Of a stretch of DNA of 64,000 nt, positions 8,582-18,754 are shown one piece after another. This stretch comes from Pseudomonas sp. DG56-2 (GTDB lineage Bacteria > Pseudomonadota > Gammaproteobacteria > Pseudomonadales > Pseudomonadaceae). The stretch lies in assembly GCF_004803755.1 (NCBI RefSeq), contig NZ_CP032311.1, positions 5,172,001 through 5,236,000 on the forward strand. The letters are read 5' to 3'. A model generated the notes under the pieces. The model saw only the letters and a list, made by a program, of their open reading frames with translations. It was not told where the DNA came from and searched no databases. Made by a program: the position numbers and the translations under genes. Each line of letters starts with the position of its first letter. Position 1 is the first letter of the stretch.

Positions 8582-9118
8582 TCAGGCCCGACGGTCGATG
8601 TAGCGTTGCAATGCAGCCAGTGAATCGGGGCAATAAGGCTGCCGGAGACTCTCTGCCAACGCCTGCTCGACGGGTAAAAAGCGCGCTTCGCTGACTTCCT
8701 CCGGTTGCAGGCGCAAAGGCCCGTCCCAGACGGCTGAAAACACCGCGCACCAGAGCCGGTTGCCGGGCTGGTCGAAGAAAAACCGTTCGTGGGCAGTCAA
8801 CTCGACACCTGCCACTCCCAGCTCTTCTTCCAACTCACGGGCGGCAGACTCGGCAAAGCTTTCGTCGGCCTGGACCATGCCGCCGGCGGCCACATCCCAG
8901 TAGCCCGGATAAATTGCCTTGCTCTCGGTACGCCGGTGCACGCACAACTCACCGAGCGTGTTGAACAACAGAATGTAGGTGCCGCGTCCGATCAAGCCCT
9001 TTTCACGCAACTCGGCGCGGGGTACGGCGCCCAGGAGCTTGTCGCTTTCGTCTACCCAGGCGATCAGTTCGGCATCGGAGGCCGCGCGGTGCGCAGCCTC
9101 CTGCGTGGAGATAGCCAT
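8582..9118 (-). CDS. Nudix hydrolase (YfcD-like)
   Basis: 178 residues. The Nudix box is intact: GG at about residue 79, E at 86, then RELEEELGV. These provide the metal-binding glutamates that hydrolyse nucleoside diphosphate-linked compounds. The N-terminal segment (LIAWVDESDKLLGAVPRAEL) and the motif YPGYWDVAAGG are typical of the YfcD/isopentenyl-diphosphate-isomerase-like branch. The physiological substrate is not known. The gene starts 3 bp downstream of the DUF2333 stop, so the two are probably co-transcribed. ATG start with AAGG about 8-11 bases upstream. Confidence 0.9.
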   Translation of the reverse strand: MAISTQEAAHRAASDAELIAWVDESDKLLGAVPRAELREKGLIGRGTYILLFNTLGELCVHRRTESKAIYPGYWDVAAGGMVQADESFAESAARELEEELGVAGVELTAHERFFFDQPGNRLWCAVFSAVWDGPLRLQPEEVSEARFLPVEQALAESLRQPYCPDSLAALQRYIDRRA

Positions 9119-9121
9119 CGA

Positions 9122-10195
9122 TCAGCCTTGGGACAGCAGTTGGCGCAGGTCGATCACCGCGGCGTTGGCACGCGAAATGTAGTTGGCCATGACCAGCGAG
9201 TGGTTGGCCCACATGCCGAAGCCACTGCCGTTGAGCACCATTGGGCTCCACAGCGGCTCCTGGGAAGCCTCCAGCTCGCGAATGATCTGGCGTACGCTGA
9301 CCGTAGCGTTCTTCTTCGCCAGGACATCGGCAAAGTCCACCTCGATGGCGCGCAGCAGGTGCGACAGCGCCCAAGCCTGACCACGGGCTTCATAGAAGAC
9401 GTTGTCGATCTGCAGCCAAGGCGTTTCTACCACTTCTTCGTCCAGTTGCGGCGCCTGGCCGGCGACCACTGTCTCGGTTTTCAGGCTGCTGTTGAGCTTG
9501 ACCCGACCGACGCTGGCCGACAGACGCTGCGAGAGTGAACCCAGACGGGTGGCAACGTCGCCCAGCCAGTTGTTGAGGTTATCGGCACGGGTATAAAACA
9601 GCGCGCCCTGCTGATCCGGGGAAGCCAGACGTTTCTGGTAGCGGCTCAGGGAGTTGATGCCTTCCTGGAACTCCGATTCGCTCGACGGCAGGATCCAGCT
9701 CTTGTTGTCGAAGTTGAAGCGTGGCTCGGCCTTGGCCAGATCAGCATCTTCAGTCGACTGCGATTGCGAACGGGCGAAATCTTTGCGCAGTGCCCGGCTC
9801 AGGTCACGGACCTGGACCAGTACGCCGTACTCCCAGCTCGGCATATTGTCCATCCACAATCCTGGTGGAAAGCGGTCGTTGGAAATGTAACCACCCGGCT
9901 TGTTGAGCAAGGTGCCAGCAACGGTTTTCAGGGTTTCAACGGTGGTGTAGCCAACCACCATCTGCTGGCCGGTCTTCTCGGCGGCAGCCTGGGCATTCTG
10001 CTGGACGGGGAACAAGTCCGGTTCGGCACTCCAGTACCAGCCCAGACCGATGCACACCAACAGATACAAGCCAATCAGCGTGCCCAGGGCTCGGCTGAAG
10101 AACAACCCGCCGAAATAACTGCGAGTGGCTGCACTGCGCGGCTCTACCCGCTCACGCGCCTCGGCTTTGCCTGTACGGTTTTTCCAATCCAGCAT
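9122..10195 (-). CDS. DUF2333 family membrane-anchored protein
   Basis: 357 residues from the ATG of MLDWKNRTG. This start is preceded by AAAGGACAACGCC; the longer frame upstream has no such signal. A single transmembrane helix (ALGTLIGLYLLVCIGLGWYW) lies at about residues 36-55. A large, probably periplasmic domain follows, rich in helices. Motifs include PGGYISNDRFPPGLWMDNMP and the C-terminal VLNGSGFGMWANHSLVM. The family is common in pseudomonads (PA4842 by synteny) and has no assigned function. It is the first gene of a two-gene unit with the Nudix hydrolase. Confidence 0.85.
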   Translation of the reverse strand: MLDWKNRTGKAEARERVEPRSAATRSYFGGLFFSRALGTLIGLYLLVCIGLGWYWSAEPDLFPVQQNAQAAAEKTGQQMVVGYTTVETLKTVAGTLLNKPGGYISNDRFPPGLWMDNMPSWEYGVLVQVRDLSRALRKDFARSQSQSTEDADLAKAEPRFNFDNKSWILPSSESEFQEGINSLSRYQKRLASPDQQGALFYTRADNLNNWLGDVATRLGSLSQRLSASVGRVKLNSSLKTETVVAGQAPQLDEEVVETPWLQIDNVFYEARGQAWALSHLLRAIEVDFADVLAKKNATVSVRQIIRELEASQEPLWSPMVLNGSGFGMWANHSLVMANYISRANAAVIDLRQLLSQG

Positions 10196-10476
10196 GGCGT
10201 TGTCCTTTCTGTCACGTCGGTTCAAGGGGTTCGACCGCAACCCCCGGGCTTCGTGCCAGCGCTGTACGGTTTTTCCGCGCGCGCCGCCTGCCGGGGTCGG
10301 CAAGTATCGCTGCACTATAAATCAAGGAGGTCGGTTCGCATAAGCGACTATCGAGTCAACAAATGAATAAGCAAACCTATACAGATAATTGATACAAGAC
10401 ACTCGATTGTCCGGCAAGTGGTGCTAGCATAGAGCCATTACTCGAACTGCCTCACCCTTAAATAAGTAGTCAGGAC

Positions 10477-12090
10477 ATGACCGAGCTAGAAGACCCCAAT
10501 CGTGAGCGCCTCAAACAGCACTTTGCCCAGCGGGTCATTCACCAGGCTAGGCAGATCCTGGAAATCTGGCAGCGCCTGCAGCGCAGCGAGTGGTCGACTG
10601 GCGATCTGGGTGAGCTGTGCGAGGCCAACCTGCGCCTGCAACGCTACGCAGAACGGTTCGAACAGCCCGAACACAGTCAATTGGCCGAGGCCATCGGCCA
10701 AACCTTGGCGGCGGTCGAGGCCAACAGCGCACGCTTGAGCAGTACCCTCATCAGTGAGCTGAACCGCTTGATGCAGCGCTTGTCGCGCACCGGCCTGCGC
10801 CAGGGCGACCTGCTTGAACAGGTACCGTTACCGCCCCTGCGCAAGCCGGTCTACATCATGCTCCAGGACCACGACCGCGCAGAACGTCTGGCTCAACAAT
10901 TGGAATTCTTCGGCCTGGGTGTACAAGCCCTGTACAGCGCCGATGCCTTCCGCGCCTCCATGAGCGAGCGCTTGCCGTCGGTCATTGTCATGGATGTCGA
11001 CTTCACGGGCAGCGGCGTTGGCCTGCAATTGGCAGCCCAGGCCCAGCAAGGTCTGGAACAACGCGTACCGCTTTTGTTCTTCAGCCTGCATGAAACCGAC
11101 ACACCCACGCGGCTTGCCGCAGTGCGCGCCGGGGGCCAGGAGTTTCTGACCGGCACGCTGGAAGCCTCCAGCCTGCTGGAGAAGGTTGAATTGCTCACCA
11201 GTGTCACCCAATACGAGCCTTTCAAGGTGCTGATCATCGACGACTCCCGGGCCCAGGCCATGCACACCGAGCGATTGCTCAACAGTGCCGGTATCGTCAC
11301 CCGGGCGCTCACTGATCCGATCCGTACCATGGCCGAACTGGCCGATTTCCAGCCCGACCTGATCATCCTCGACATGTATATGCCTGACTGCACCGGCACG
11401 GAACTGGCCAAGGTGATTCGCCACAATGACCGTTATGTCAGCGTGCCAATCATCTATTTGTCAGCCGAGGATGACCTCGACAAGCAACTCGACGCCATGA
11501 GCGAAGGCGGCGATGACTTCCTGACCAAGCCGATCCGATCACGCCACCTGATTACCACGGTGCGCAACCGCGCCGCGCGGGCACGCAATCTGAAGGCACG
11601 GATGGTTCGCGACAGCCTCACCGGTCTGTATAACCACACACATATCCTGCAACTGCTCGAAGACTGCAGTTTCCGCGCTCGACGCGAAGAACAGCCGCTG
11701 AGCTTTGCCATGCTCGACATCGACCACTTCAAGAAGGTCAACGACAGCCACGGTCACCCGATGGGTGATCGTGTGATCAAAAGCCTGGCACTGTTTCTCA
11801 AACAGCGTTTGCGCAAGACCGACTTCATCGGTCGCTACGGTGGAGAAGAGTTCGCCATCGTAATGCCCAATACCGACCTGAGCGCCGCCCATAAGGTGCT
11901 CGACGAGATCCGTCGGCGCTTTGCCGAGATCCACTATCCTGCTCAACCCAAGGATCTTTTCTGCACTTTCAGCGCCGGCGTGGTGCAGTTGAGCGATGAG
12001 CTCGATGCCCTGAGCATGGCCACCTCTGCCGATGAAGCGCTGTACCGAGCCAAAGGTGCCGGGCGCAATCGGGTACAGCGCGTCGATTAA
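10477..12090 (+). CDS. gcbA: Response-regulator diguanylate cyclase GcbA/AdcA
   Basis: 537 residues. An N-terminal helical region (1-115) is followed by a degenerate receiver-like domain (about 123-240), a canonical receiver (249-365: DD at 255-256, phosphoacceptor Asp299, Lys351) and a GGDEF domain. The active-site motif GGEEF is at 455-459. An intact RxxD inhibitory site (R446, D449) lies five residues before it, so the enzyme should make cyclic-di-GMP from two GTP and be feedback inhibited. Orthologues (PA4843; GcbA of P. fluorescens, AdcA) promote attachment and affect motility and dispersal. Its upstream neighbour on the other strand is the DUF2333 gene; downstream is ctpL. Confidence 0.93.
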   Translation: MTELEDPNRERLKQHFAQRVIHQARQILEIWQRLQRSEWSTGDLGELCEANLRLQRYAERFEQPEHSQLAEAIGQTLAAVEANSARLSSTLISELNRLMQRLSRTGLRQGDLLEQVPLPPLRKPVYIMLQDHDRAERLAQQLEFFGLGVQALYSADAFRASMSERLPSVIVMDVDFTGSGVGLQLAAQAQQGLEQRVPLLFFSLHETDTPTRLAAVRAGGQEFLTGTLEASSLLEKVELLTSVTQYEPFKVLIIDDSRAQAMHTERLLNSAGIVTRALTDPIRTMAELADFQPDLIILDMYMPDCTGTELAKVIRHNDRYVSVPIIYLSAEDDLDKQLDAMSEGGDDFLTKPIRSRHLITTVRNRAARARNLKARMVRDSLTGLYNHTHILQLLEDCSFRARREEQPLSFAMLDIDHFKKVNDSHGHPMGDRVIKSLALFLKQRLRKTDFIGRYGGEEFAIVMPNTDLSAAHKVLDEIRRRFAEIHYPAQPKDLFCTFSAGVVQLSDELDALSMATSADEALYRAKGAGRNRVQRVD

Positions 12091-12202
12091 ATAAGGCAAA
12101 GTGCCACTTTTTTTTAACATCAGGCCATGCTTCGTCATAACCCGGTCATAAAAACGCAATAACTTCAGGGGCTTACCATTCGACCGTTGGTAGATCCTGC
12201 GC

Positions 12203-14164
12203 ATGCGCCTGAAGCTGCTTACCAATTTCAATACCCTGTTGCTGGTAACCGTCTGTATCGCCCTGGGCGCTACATTATGGTGGTCTCAGCGCGCGCTGGA
12301 ACGCCCTTACCTGATCATGGAGCGTTATCTGTCACTGTCGCAGCAGTTTCAGAACCAGGCGGCCCGCAATATCCTCGATTACCTCAACAGCGGTGATGCC
12401 CTGCGCCATGCTGCTGCGGTCCAAGCGACCACTGCGCTGCAAGAGCAGCTTGCGCAACTCCCGGCAACGCTGGCCGCGTCCTTGCGCCCAAGCCTGGACA
12501 GCCTGCAGGGTTTTGCGGGCAACGAACTCCTGGCCGCCGGCAAGTTGGCGGCAGATCCGCAGGCGTTATTGCTTCAGGCAGAGCGCGAGCTGGGGGCAAG
12601 CCTCGAACAATTGGCCGGCTACGCTCAAGCCAGCAGCAGTAGCGATGCCCCACGTTATTGGACACCGCTGTTCCAGGCGTCGTTGCACCTTTCGCGGTTG
12701 TCGCTTGCCCGCGACAAGCTGGTCAGCAGTGGCCGTAGCGAGCTGGCGGACGAGGTGGAACGCGAGCTTCAGCAAATCATCGCCCAGGCCCAGGCACTCG
12801 ATGAACTGCCGCTGCTTGGCGTCAGTGCCGCACGGGAGTCGAACGCCGATGACTTTGCTGCCCTCATGGGGCTGGAGACCCAGGCCAGCAGTGAGACCGA
12901 AGACACCGGCGTTGCCCTCAAGCGCGAGCTGAACAGCCTGCTCAAGCGCTACCCCGGTGAGTTGCAGCGCACCCGCGAGCAAATCCAGCGCCGCAGCGGG
13001 CTGGCCGAACGCACACACCAACAACTTGATGCCATGCAACAGTCCATTGCTGCACTTGAACCTGAAGTACGCAGCCAGCACGCCGCGATCAACGCTGAAG
13101 TGCGGCTGATCCAAGGTTTGATGATTGCTCTGATCCTGGTGATCGCGCTCCTGATCGACACGTTGCAACGGCGCCTGGCACGGGTACTCACCAACCTGGC
13201 TCCGGCCCTTTCGCGCTGGGCCGAAGGTAATTTCGCTGACGCCATCGCACTGGGCAAAAGCAACCGCGAAATGCACGACATCCAGGATTCACTCAATCGC
13301 CTGCGCTTGTACCTGGTGGATCTGGTCGGGACCCTTCGCAACAATGCCGAACAAGTGGCCGGCAGTAGTCGTGCCTTGGCGGGTATGAGCAGCGCGTTGC
13401 ACGCTGGCGCCGAACGCCAGGCCGCTGACACCGCGCAGATACGTGATGCCTTGGGCGAGTTGGAGGCCACCATCTCTCAAGTGGCTGGCGATGCCAGTCA
13501 TGCCGCCGACGCCAGCCATGATGCCGGGCATGCGGTGCAGCAAAGCCAGGTGGTGATCGGCCAGAGTCTGACCGGCCTGCACGCGCTGGTTGATGAAGTG
13601 CAAGGCAACGCACAGATGATCGAACAACTGGCCGAAGAGTCGGCCACCATCGGAGGGGTACTCACCGTCATTCGCTCGATTGCCGAACAAACCAACCTGC
13701 TGGCCTTGAACGCGGCAATTGAAGCGGCGCGGGCCGGAGAAATGGGCCGTGGTTTTGCCGTGGTCGCAGAAGAGGTGCGCTCACTGGCGCAGCGTACTAC
13801 CGGGGCTACCGGTGAAATCCAGACCTTGATCGGCCGTTTGCAGCTTGCTGCACGCGAGTCTGTACAAGGTATGCGCGCCCAGCTCGAACATGCTGAAGCC
13901 ACGGCTGGCCAGGCACAGGCGGCCGATGGCGCACTGGATGAAATTGTCGCAGCGATCCAGACCATTTCCGCGACTGCAGTGCGTATTGCCGATGTGACCG
14001 CGCAACAAAGCGGCGCGGTCAGCGAGATTCGCGACCACAGCGAGCGCATTCATGATTTGGGCGAAGACAACCTTCAACGCATTGGTGAAGGCCGTGAACA
14101 GGGTGAGCAATTGCTCAGGTTGGGCGGCGAACTGAATACCGCCGTGCGGGCGTTTCGGCTGTAG
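12203..14164 (+). CDS. ctpL: Methyl-accepting chemotaxis protein, CtpL-like
   Basis: 653 residues. An N-terminal helix ([17 protein letters not shown], about 11-27) and a second helix ([16 protein letters not shown], about 308-323) bracket a long helical periplasmic ligand domain. A HAMP-like linker and a cytoplasmic signalling domain follow, with the highly conserved hairpin tip [19 protein letters not shown]. The receptor should control CheA through CheW. The position after gcbA matches PA4844 (CtpL), reported as a high-affinity phosphate and chloroaniline receptor in P. aeruginosa. Ligand-domain identity is not proven here, so specificity is an inference from synteny. The start lies 38 bases after a poly-T tract. 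Confidence 0.9.
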   Translation: MRLKLLTNFNTLLLVTVCIALGATLWWSQRALERPYLIMERYLSLSQQFQNQAARNILDYLNSGDALRHAAAVQATTALQEQLAQLPATLAASLRPSLDSLQGFAGNELLAAGKLAADPQALLLQAERELGASLEQLAGYAQASSSSDAPRYWTPLFQASLHLSRLSLARDKLVSSGRSELADEVERELQQIIAQAQALDELPLLGVSAARESNADDFAALMGLETQASSETEDTGVALKRELNSLLKRYPGELQRTREQIQRRSGLAERTHQQLDAMQQSIAALEPEVRSQHAAINAEVRLIQGLMIALILVIALLIDTLQRRLARVLTNLAPALSRWAEGNFADAIALGKSNREMHDIQDSLNRLRLYLVDLVGTLRNNAEQVAGSSRALAGMSSALHAGAERQAADTAQIRDALGELEATISQVAGDASHAADASHDAGHAVQQSQVVIGQSLTGLHALVDEVQGNAQMIEQLAEESATIGGVLTVIRSIAEQTNLLALNAAIEAARAGEMGRGFAVVAEEVRSLAQRTTGATGEIQTLIGRLQLAARESVQGMRAQLEHAEATAGQAQAADGALDEIVAAIQTISATAVRIADVTAQQSGAVSEIRDHSERIHDLGEDNLQRIGEGREQGEQLLRLGGELNTAVRAFRL

Positions 14165-14273
14165 TGCCATAGCGCAGGCAAGGCCTGTGCCCACCAGAGC
14201 GCAAATCGCCGGCCGCCTGCTGCGCTGGCAAAACTTCGTTATCATGCAGGCTGTTCTGTACAGCGAGACCGCC

Positions 14274-16067
14274 ATGCGCCGCCTGTTTTGCCTGATTTTC
14301 CTGGTCCTGGCCCTGCCCGCCTTCGGTGCCGGCCTGCTCGACAACCGCCCCAGTGCGACGCTGGGAGCGGCATCCCTGAACAACAGCGCCGACTTCCTGC
14401 CGGTGCACGAAGCGTTCAAACTGAGTGTGATCCAAAGCGATGCGCAAACCATCAAATTGCGTTTTGTCGCTACCGATGGCTACTACTTGTACCGTCATCG
14501 CTTCCAATTTCGCACCGAGCCCGCGGACATCGTCCTGGGCGCAGCGCAGATCCCGCCTGGTGAAGCCAAGCACGACGAGTTCTTCGGCGATGTCGAGGTT
14601 TACCACGGCATCCTTGATATCGATATTCCCCGCCCGGCGACCGAGCAGCGTGCCTTTACCTTGCTGGTGGGCTACCAGGGCTGTGCCGATAAAGGCTTGT
14701 GCTATCCACCGGAAACCGCACGCCTGAGCATCGATGGCAGCGCTGTCGCTCCTGCTGCCATCGATGCTCCGCAGGTGGATACAAACGCCTGGACCTGGAA
14801 AGAGCTATTGTTGTTTTTCCTCGCTGGGGTCGGCCTGACCTTTACTCCGTGCGTATTGCCCATGCTGCCGATTCTCTCCGGCGTGGTTCTGCGCGGACAG
14901 GTGGGTGGTTGGCGCGGCTTCAGTCTGTCGCTGGCCTACGTGCTACCGATGGCCGCCTGTTTCGCTGTGCTCGGTGCCTTGATGGGGCTGTTCGGCGCAG
15001 GCATGAACCTGCAGGCGCGCCTGCAGTCGGCCTGGGTGCTAGTGCCTTTTTCGCTGTTCTTTGTAGTGTTTGCGCTGGCGATGTTCGGTCTCTTCGAACT
15101 AAAGCTGCCGCACGCCATCAGTAATCGTCTCGAGCGACTTGTTGGCCAGACCAAGGGCGGCTCGCTGCTCGGTGCGGCCGTGCTCGGCGTGTTCTCAAGT
15201 CTGCTGGTTTCACCTTGCGTGTCGGCACCGCTGGCCGGAGCCTTGCTCTATATCAGCGCCAGTGGCGATGCCCTGGGCGGCGCGCTGAAACTGTTCGCCC
15301 TGGGCTTGGGTATGGGCGCGCCACTGCTGTTGGTCGCGACAGGCGGGGCGGCCTGGCTACCGAAAAGCGGTCCTTGGTTGGTTACCGTGAAAAACGCCAT
15401 CGGCGTGCTATTGCTGGGCTTGGCCATCGGCCTGCTCAGCCGGGTACTGCCTGGCCAGATCACCCTGCTGCTGGTGGGCTTGCTGAGTGCTGGCGTTGCC
15501 GTGTTCCTTGGCGCCCTGGAGTTCACAGTAAAAACCACGCGCCAGCGCTTGGCCCAATTACTGGGCCTTTTGCTGCTGGTCTATGCCCTGGCCTGCTGGT
15601 ATGGCGCATTAAGTGGCCAGACCGATCCTCTGCGGCCTTTGCCACACGCCACAGCATCGGCCTCGGGCGCGGTCACCCAGGCCAGTAACCACAACGACTG
15701 GCAGACCGTGACCACCCCGGCAGCCCTCGACAGCGCCCTGGCTCAGGCCAAGGCTGCAGCGAAACCGGTGGTGCTGGACTGGTACGCCGACTGGTGCATC
15801 AGTTGCAAGGTCATCGAGCACGAGGTGCTGACCGCCCCGGCGGTGCAACGTCAGCTTGAGAAGTACACCCTGGTGCGCTTCGACATGACAGAAAGCAACG
15901 CCGACCAACGTGCCTTGCTCGACCGCTACCAGTTGTTCGGCCCTCCCGCCCTTTTGTTCTTTGATGCGAACGGCAGCGAAAAAACCAGCGCTCGAGTAGT
16001 AGGAGAGACAAACGCCGGCGAATTTGCCGAGCATCTGACGCGCATTGGCGGCGATCTGGGTCTATAA
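14274..16067 (+). CDS. dsbD: Thiol:disulfide interchange protein DsbD
   Basis: 597 residues from ATG at 14274, which opens on a clear signal peptide (MRRLFCLIFLVLALPAFGAG). The N-terminal periplasmic domain carries Cys137 and Cys143 (GCADKGLC). The membrane domain of about eight helices carries the paired cysteines in FTPCVLPMLP and LLVSPCVSAPL. The C-terminal thioredoxin domain has WCISC. The protein passes electrons from cytoplasmic thioredoxin to periplasmic DsbC/DsbG and cytochrome c maturation. The order ctpL-dsbD-aroQ matches PA4844-PA4846. An ATG at 14244 is possible but would bury the signal peptide. All catalytic cysteines are present. Confidence 0.95.
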   Translation: MRRLFCLIFLVLALPAFGAGLLDNRPSATLGAASLNNSADFLPVHEAFKLSVIQSDAQTIKLRFVATDGYYLYRHRFQFRTEPADIVLGAAQIPPGEAKHDEFFGDVEVYHGILDIDIPRPATEQRAFTLLVGYQGCADKGLCYPPETARLSIDGSAVAPAAIDAPQVDTNAWTWKELLLFFLAGVGLTFTPCVLPMLPILSGVVLRGQVGGWRGFSLSLAYVLPMAACFAVLGALMGLFGAGMNLQARLQSAWVLVPFSLFFVVFALAMFGLFELKLPHAISNRLERLVGQTKGGSLLGAAVLGVFSSLLVSPCVSAPLAGALLYISASGDALGGALKLFALGLGMGAPLLLVATGGAAWLPKSGPWLVTVKNAIGVLLLGLAIGLLSRVLPGQITLLLVGLLSAGVAVFLGALEFTVKTTRQRLAQLLGLLLLVYALACWYGALSGQTDPLRPLPHATASASGAVTQASNHNDWQTVTTPAALDSALAQAKAAAKPVVLDWYADWCISCKVIEHEVLTAPAVQRQLEKYTLVRFDMTESNADQRALLDRYQLFGPPALLFFDANGSEKTSARVVGETNAGEFAEHLTRIGGDLGL

Positions 16068-16240
16068 CTTCTTCTGGCTGCCGAAATGCCATCAGCAATG
16101 ACCGAAATTAATAAATTAGTCACATATTTGGCGTGAATCTCGGTCATCGTGCTGGCTATTGTCGGCAACTGGACACTGCCCGCCGGTTTACGGCATAGTC
16201 GCCGCGCAACGTTTGTGCCTAACGATAAAAGGAAACACAG

Positions 16241-16693
16241 ATGGCAACGCTTCTGGTGCTGCACGGCCCCAACCTGAACCTGCTTGGCACCCGCGAACCG
16301 GGGGTCTATGGCGCCATTACCCTGGCTCAGATCAACCAGGACCTGGAGCAGCGGGCTCGCGCCGCCGGCCATCACCTGCAGTATCTGCAAAGCAATGCCG
16401 AGTACGAATTGATCGACCGCATCCATGCCGCGCGCGGCGAGGGAGTCGATTTTATCCTGATCAATCCGGCTGCTTTCACACATACAAGCGTCGCATTACG
16501 TGACGCATTGCTGGCTGTGAGCATCCCATTCATCGAAGTGCATCTCTCTAACGTGCACAAGCGTGAACCTTTTCGCCATCACTCCTACTTTTCAGATGTT
16601 GCTGTAGGCGTGATCTGCGGCCTGGGCGCCAGCGGTTATCGGCTGGCCCTGGAGTCTGCCCTGGAACACCTGGCTGCTAACGCAAAGCCCTGA
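16241..16693 (+). CDS. aroQ: Type II 3-dehydroquinate dehydratase AroQ
   Basis: 150 residues, the normal length of the type II enzyme. It dehydrates 3-dehydroquinate to 3-dehydroshikimate in the shikimate pathway and forms dodecamers in known members. The signature [13 protein letters not shown] is at 8-20, catalytic Tyr is at 23, the loop [10 protein letters not shown] follows, and the [17 protein letters not shown] segment carries the histidine and arginine ligands. The ribosome site AAAGGAAAC precedes the ATG. A 173-bp gap to dsbD probably carries its promoter; accB and accC follow closely. Confidence 0.97.
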   Translation: MATLLVLHGPNLNLLGTREPGVYGAITLAQINQDLEQRARAAGHHLQYLQSNAEYELIDRIHAARGEGVDFILINPAAFTHTSVALRDALLAVSIPFIEVHLSNVHKREPFRHHSYFSDVAVGVICGLGASGYRLALESALEHLAANAKP

Positions 16694-16791
16694 TGACGAG
16701 AACCTGGCCTGTAGGCCGGGGCTCACAAGAAACGTTTGCTAACACGTTTTTATATTTACGCCCCTGACCGAACCTTGGGAGTTGATGATTA

Positions 16792-17250
16792 ATGGATATC
16801 CGTAAAGTCAAGAAGCTGATCGAACTGCTGGAAGAATCTGGCATCGACGAACTGGAGATCAAGGAAGGCGAAGAATCCGTACGGATCAGCCGTCACAGCA
16901 AGACTCCAGCGCAACAGTACTACGCTCCGGCTCCAGTCGCCGCTGCTCCAGTTGCCGCGCCTGCTGCTGCCGCAGCACCTGCCGCCGCCGAAGCACCTGC
17001 CGCGCCTAAACTGAACGGCACCGTTGCGCGTTCGCCAATGGTCGGCACCTTCTACCGTAAAGCCTCGCCTACTTCGCCAGCCTTTGTCGAAGTCGGCCAG
17101 ACCGTGAAGAAAGGCGACACCCTGTGCATCGTCGAAGCCATGAAAATGATGAACCACATCGAAGCTGAAGCCAGCGGTGTGATCGAATCCATTCTGGTAG
17201 AAGACGGTCAGCCGGTTGAGTACGACCAGCCGCTGTTCACCATCGTTTGA
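16792..17250 (+). CDS. accB: Biotin carboxyl carrier protein AccB
   Basis: 152 residues. The N-terminal part (1-40) is followed by a flexible Ala/Pro-rich linker (43-72) and a biotinyl domain (75-152). The acceptor Lys118 sits in the invariant EAMKM motif (115-119). AccB carries the carboxybiotin between AccC and the carboxyltransferase AccAD, giving malonyl-CoA for fatty-acid synthesis. It is 17 bp upstream of accC, forming the usual accBC operon. ATG is preceded by GGGAGTTGATGATTA. Confidence 0.97.
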   Translation: MDIRKVKKLIELLEESGIDELEIKEGEESVRISRHSKTPAQQYYAPAPVAAAPVAAPAAAAAPAAAEAPAAPKLNGTVARSPMVGTFYRKASPTSPAFVEVGQTVKKGDTLCIVEAMKMMNHIEAEASGVIESILVEDGQPVEYDQPLFTIV

Positions 17251-17267
17251 ACCGCGGAGAGCCAACG

Positions 17268-18623
17268 ATGTCTGCGAAGCTGGAAAAAGTCCTGATTGCC
17301 AACCGCGGGGAAATTGCCCTGCGGATCCTGCGTGCCTGCAAAGAGATGGGCATCAAGACCGTCGCCGTACACTCCACGGCCGACCGTGAACTGATGCACC
17401 TGGGCCTGGCCGACGAATCGGTTTGCATTGGTCCGGCGTCCTCCAAGGACTCCTACCTGCATATCCCGGCGATCATCGCCGCCGCAGAAGTCACCGGCGC
17501 AACCGCCATTCACCCAGGCTACGGCTTCCTCGCGGAAAACGCCGACTTCGCCGAGCAGGTGGAAAACTCCGGCTTCGCCTTCATCGGCCCGAAAGCTGAC
17601 ACCATTCGCCTGATGGGTGACAAGGTTTCGGCCAAGGACGCGATGATCAAGACTGGCGTTCCGACTGTCCCGGGCTCCGACGGCCCGTTGCCGGAAGACG
17701 AAGAAACCGCGCTGGCTATCGCCCGCGAGGTTGGCTACCCGGTGATCATCAAGGCCGCCGGTGGTGGTGGTGGTCGCGGCATGCGCGTTGTGCACAAGGA
17801 AGAGGACCTGATTGCCTCGGCCAAGCTGACACGCACCGAAGCAGGCGCTGCGTTCGGTAACCCGATGGTCTACCTCGAGAAGTTCCTGACCAACCCACGT
17901 CACGTGGAAGTTCAAGTCCTGTCCGACGGTCAAGGCAATGCCGTACACCTGGGTGATCGCGACTGCTCACTGCAGCGCCGCCACCAAAAGGTTCTGGAAG
18001 AAGCGCCGGCGCCAGGTATCGACGAAAAAGCCCGCCAGGAAGTCTTCAAGCGCTGCGTCGATGCGTGCATCGAGATTGGCTACCGCGGCGCCGGCACCTT
18101 CGAGTTCCTCTACGAAAACGGTCGTTTCTACTTCATCGAAATGAACACCCGTGTTCAGGTGGAGCACCCGGTTTCGGAAATGGTCACCGGTATCGACATC
18201 GTCAAGGAGATGCTCAGCATCGCCGCAGGCAACAAGCTGTCGTTCACTCAGGATGACGTGGTAATTCGTGGTCACTCCCTGGAGTGCCGGATCAACGCCG
18301 AAGACCCACGCAAGTTCATCCCGAGCCCTGGCACCGTCAAGCATTTCCACGCTCCAGGCGGCAACGGCGTTCGCGTCGATTCGCACCTGTACAGCGGCTA
18401 CGCGGTACCGCCGAACTACGACTCGCTGATCGGCAAGCTGATCACCTACGGCAAAGACCGCGACGAAGCCATGGCACGCATGCGCAATGCCCTGGACGAA
18501 ATCGTCGTCGACGGCATCAAGACCAACATCCCGCTGCACCGCGACCTGGTGCGTGATGAAGGTTTCTGCAAAGGTGGCGTAAACATTCACTATCTGGAAC
18601 ACAAACTGGCTAACCAGGAGTGA
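17268..18623 (+). CDS. accC: Biotin carboxylase AccC
   Basis: 451 residues from the ATG of [14 protein letters not shown]; this start has CGGAGAGCC upstream and gives the standard N-terminus. The enzyme carboxylates the biotin on AccB using ATP and bicarbonate. Visible signatures include the glycine loop [11 protein letters not shown] (about 164-174), the metal/ATP region [14 protein letters not shown] and the [12 protein letters not shown] segment of the C-terminal domain. A strong intrinsic terminator follows 15 bp downstream and closes the operon. Confidence 0.98.
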   Translation: MSAKLEKVLIANRGEIALRILRACKEMGIKTVAVHSTADRELMHLGLADESVCIGPASSKDSYLHIPAIIAAAEVTGATAIHPGYGFLAENADFAEQVENSGFAFIGPKADTIRLMGDKVSAKDAMIKTGVPTVPGSDGPLPEDEETALAIAREVGYPVIIKAAGGGGGRGMRVVHKEEDLIASAKLTRTEAGAAFGNPMVYLEKFLTNPRHVEVQVLSDGQGNAVHLGDRDCSLQRRHQKVLEEAPAPGIDEKARQEVFKRCVDACIEIGYRGAGTFEFLYENGRFYFIEMNTRVQVEHPVSEMVTGIDIVKEMLSIAAGNKLSFTQDDVVIRGHSLECRINAEDPRKFIPSPGTVKHFHAPGGNGVRVDSHLYSGYAVPPNYDSLIGKLITYGKDRDEAMARMRNALDEIVVDGIKTNIPLHRDLVRDEGFCKGGVNIHYLEHKLANQE

Positions 18624-18638
18624 TTCGGCAAGTGATGT

Positions 18639-18675
18639 AAAAAAGACCCCGGTCCATTGACCGGGGTCTTTTTTT
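18639..18675 (+). terminator. Intrinsic terminator of accBC
   Basis: A 14-bp stem (AAAAGACCCCGGTC with GACCGGGGTCTTTT), a 4-base loop and a run of seven T residues start 15 bp after the accC stop. This is a textbook rho-independent terminator. Confidence 0.93.
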
Positions 18676-18754
18676 GGTTGTTCGCGGAATTCCGGGAACT
18701 ACGCACCGGGCCTGCTAGCTGGTGAGCACCGGAATGTGGCTCGAGTGGCGATGG

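Noticed and set aside
16703..16720. Short inverted repeat CCTGGCC/GGCCGGG between aroQ and accB as a terminator.
   Set aside because: No T run follows and one arm has a mismatch.
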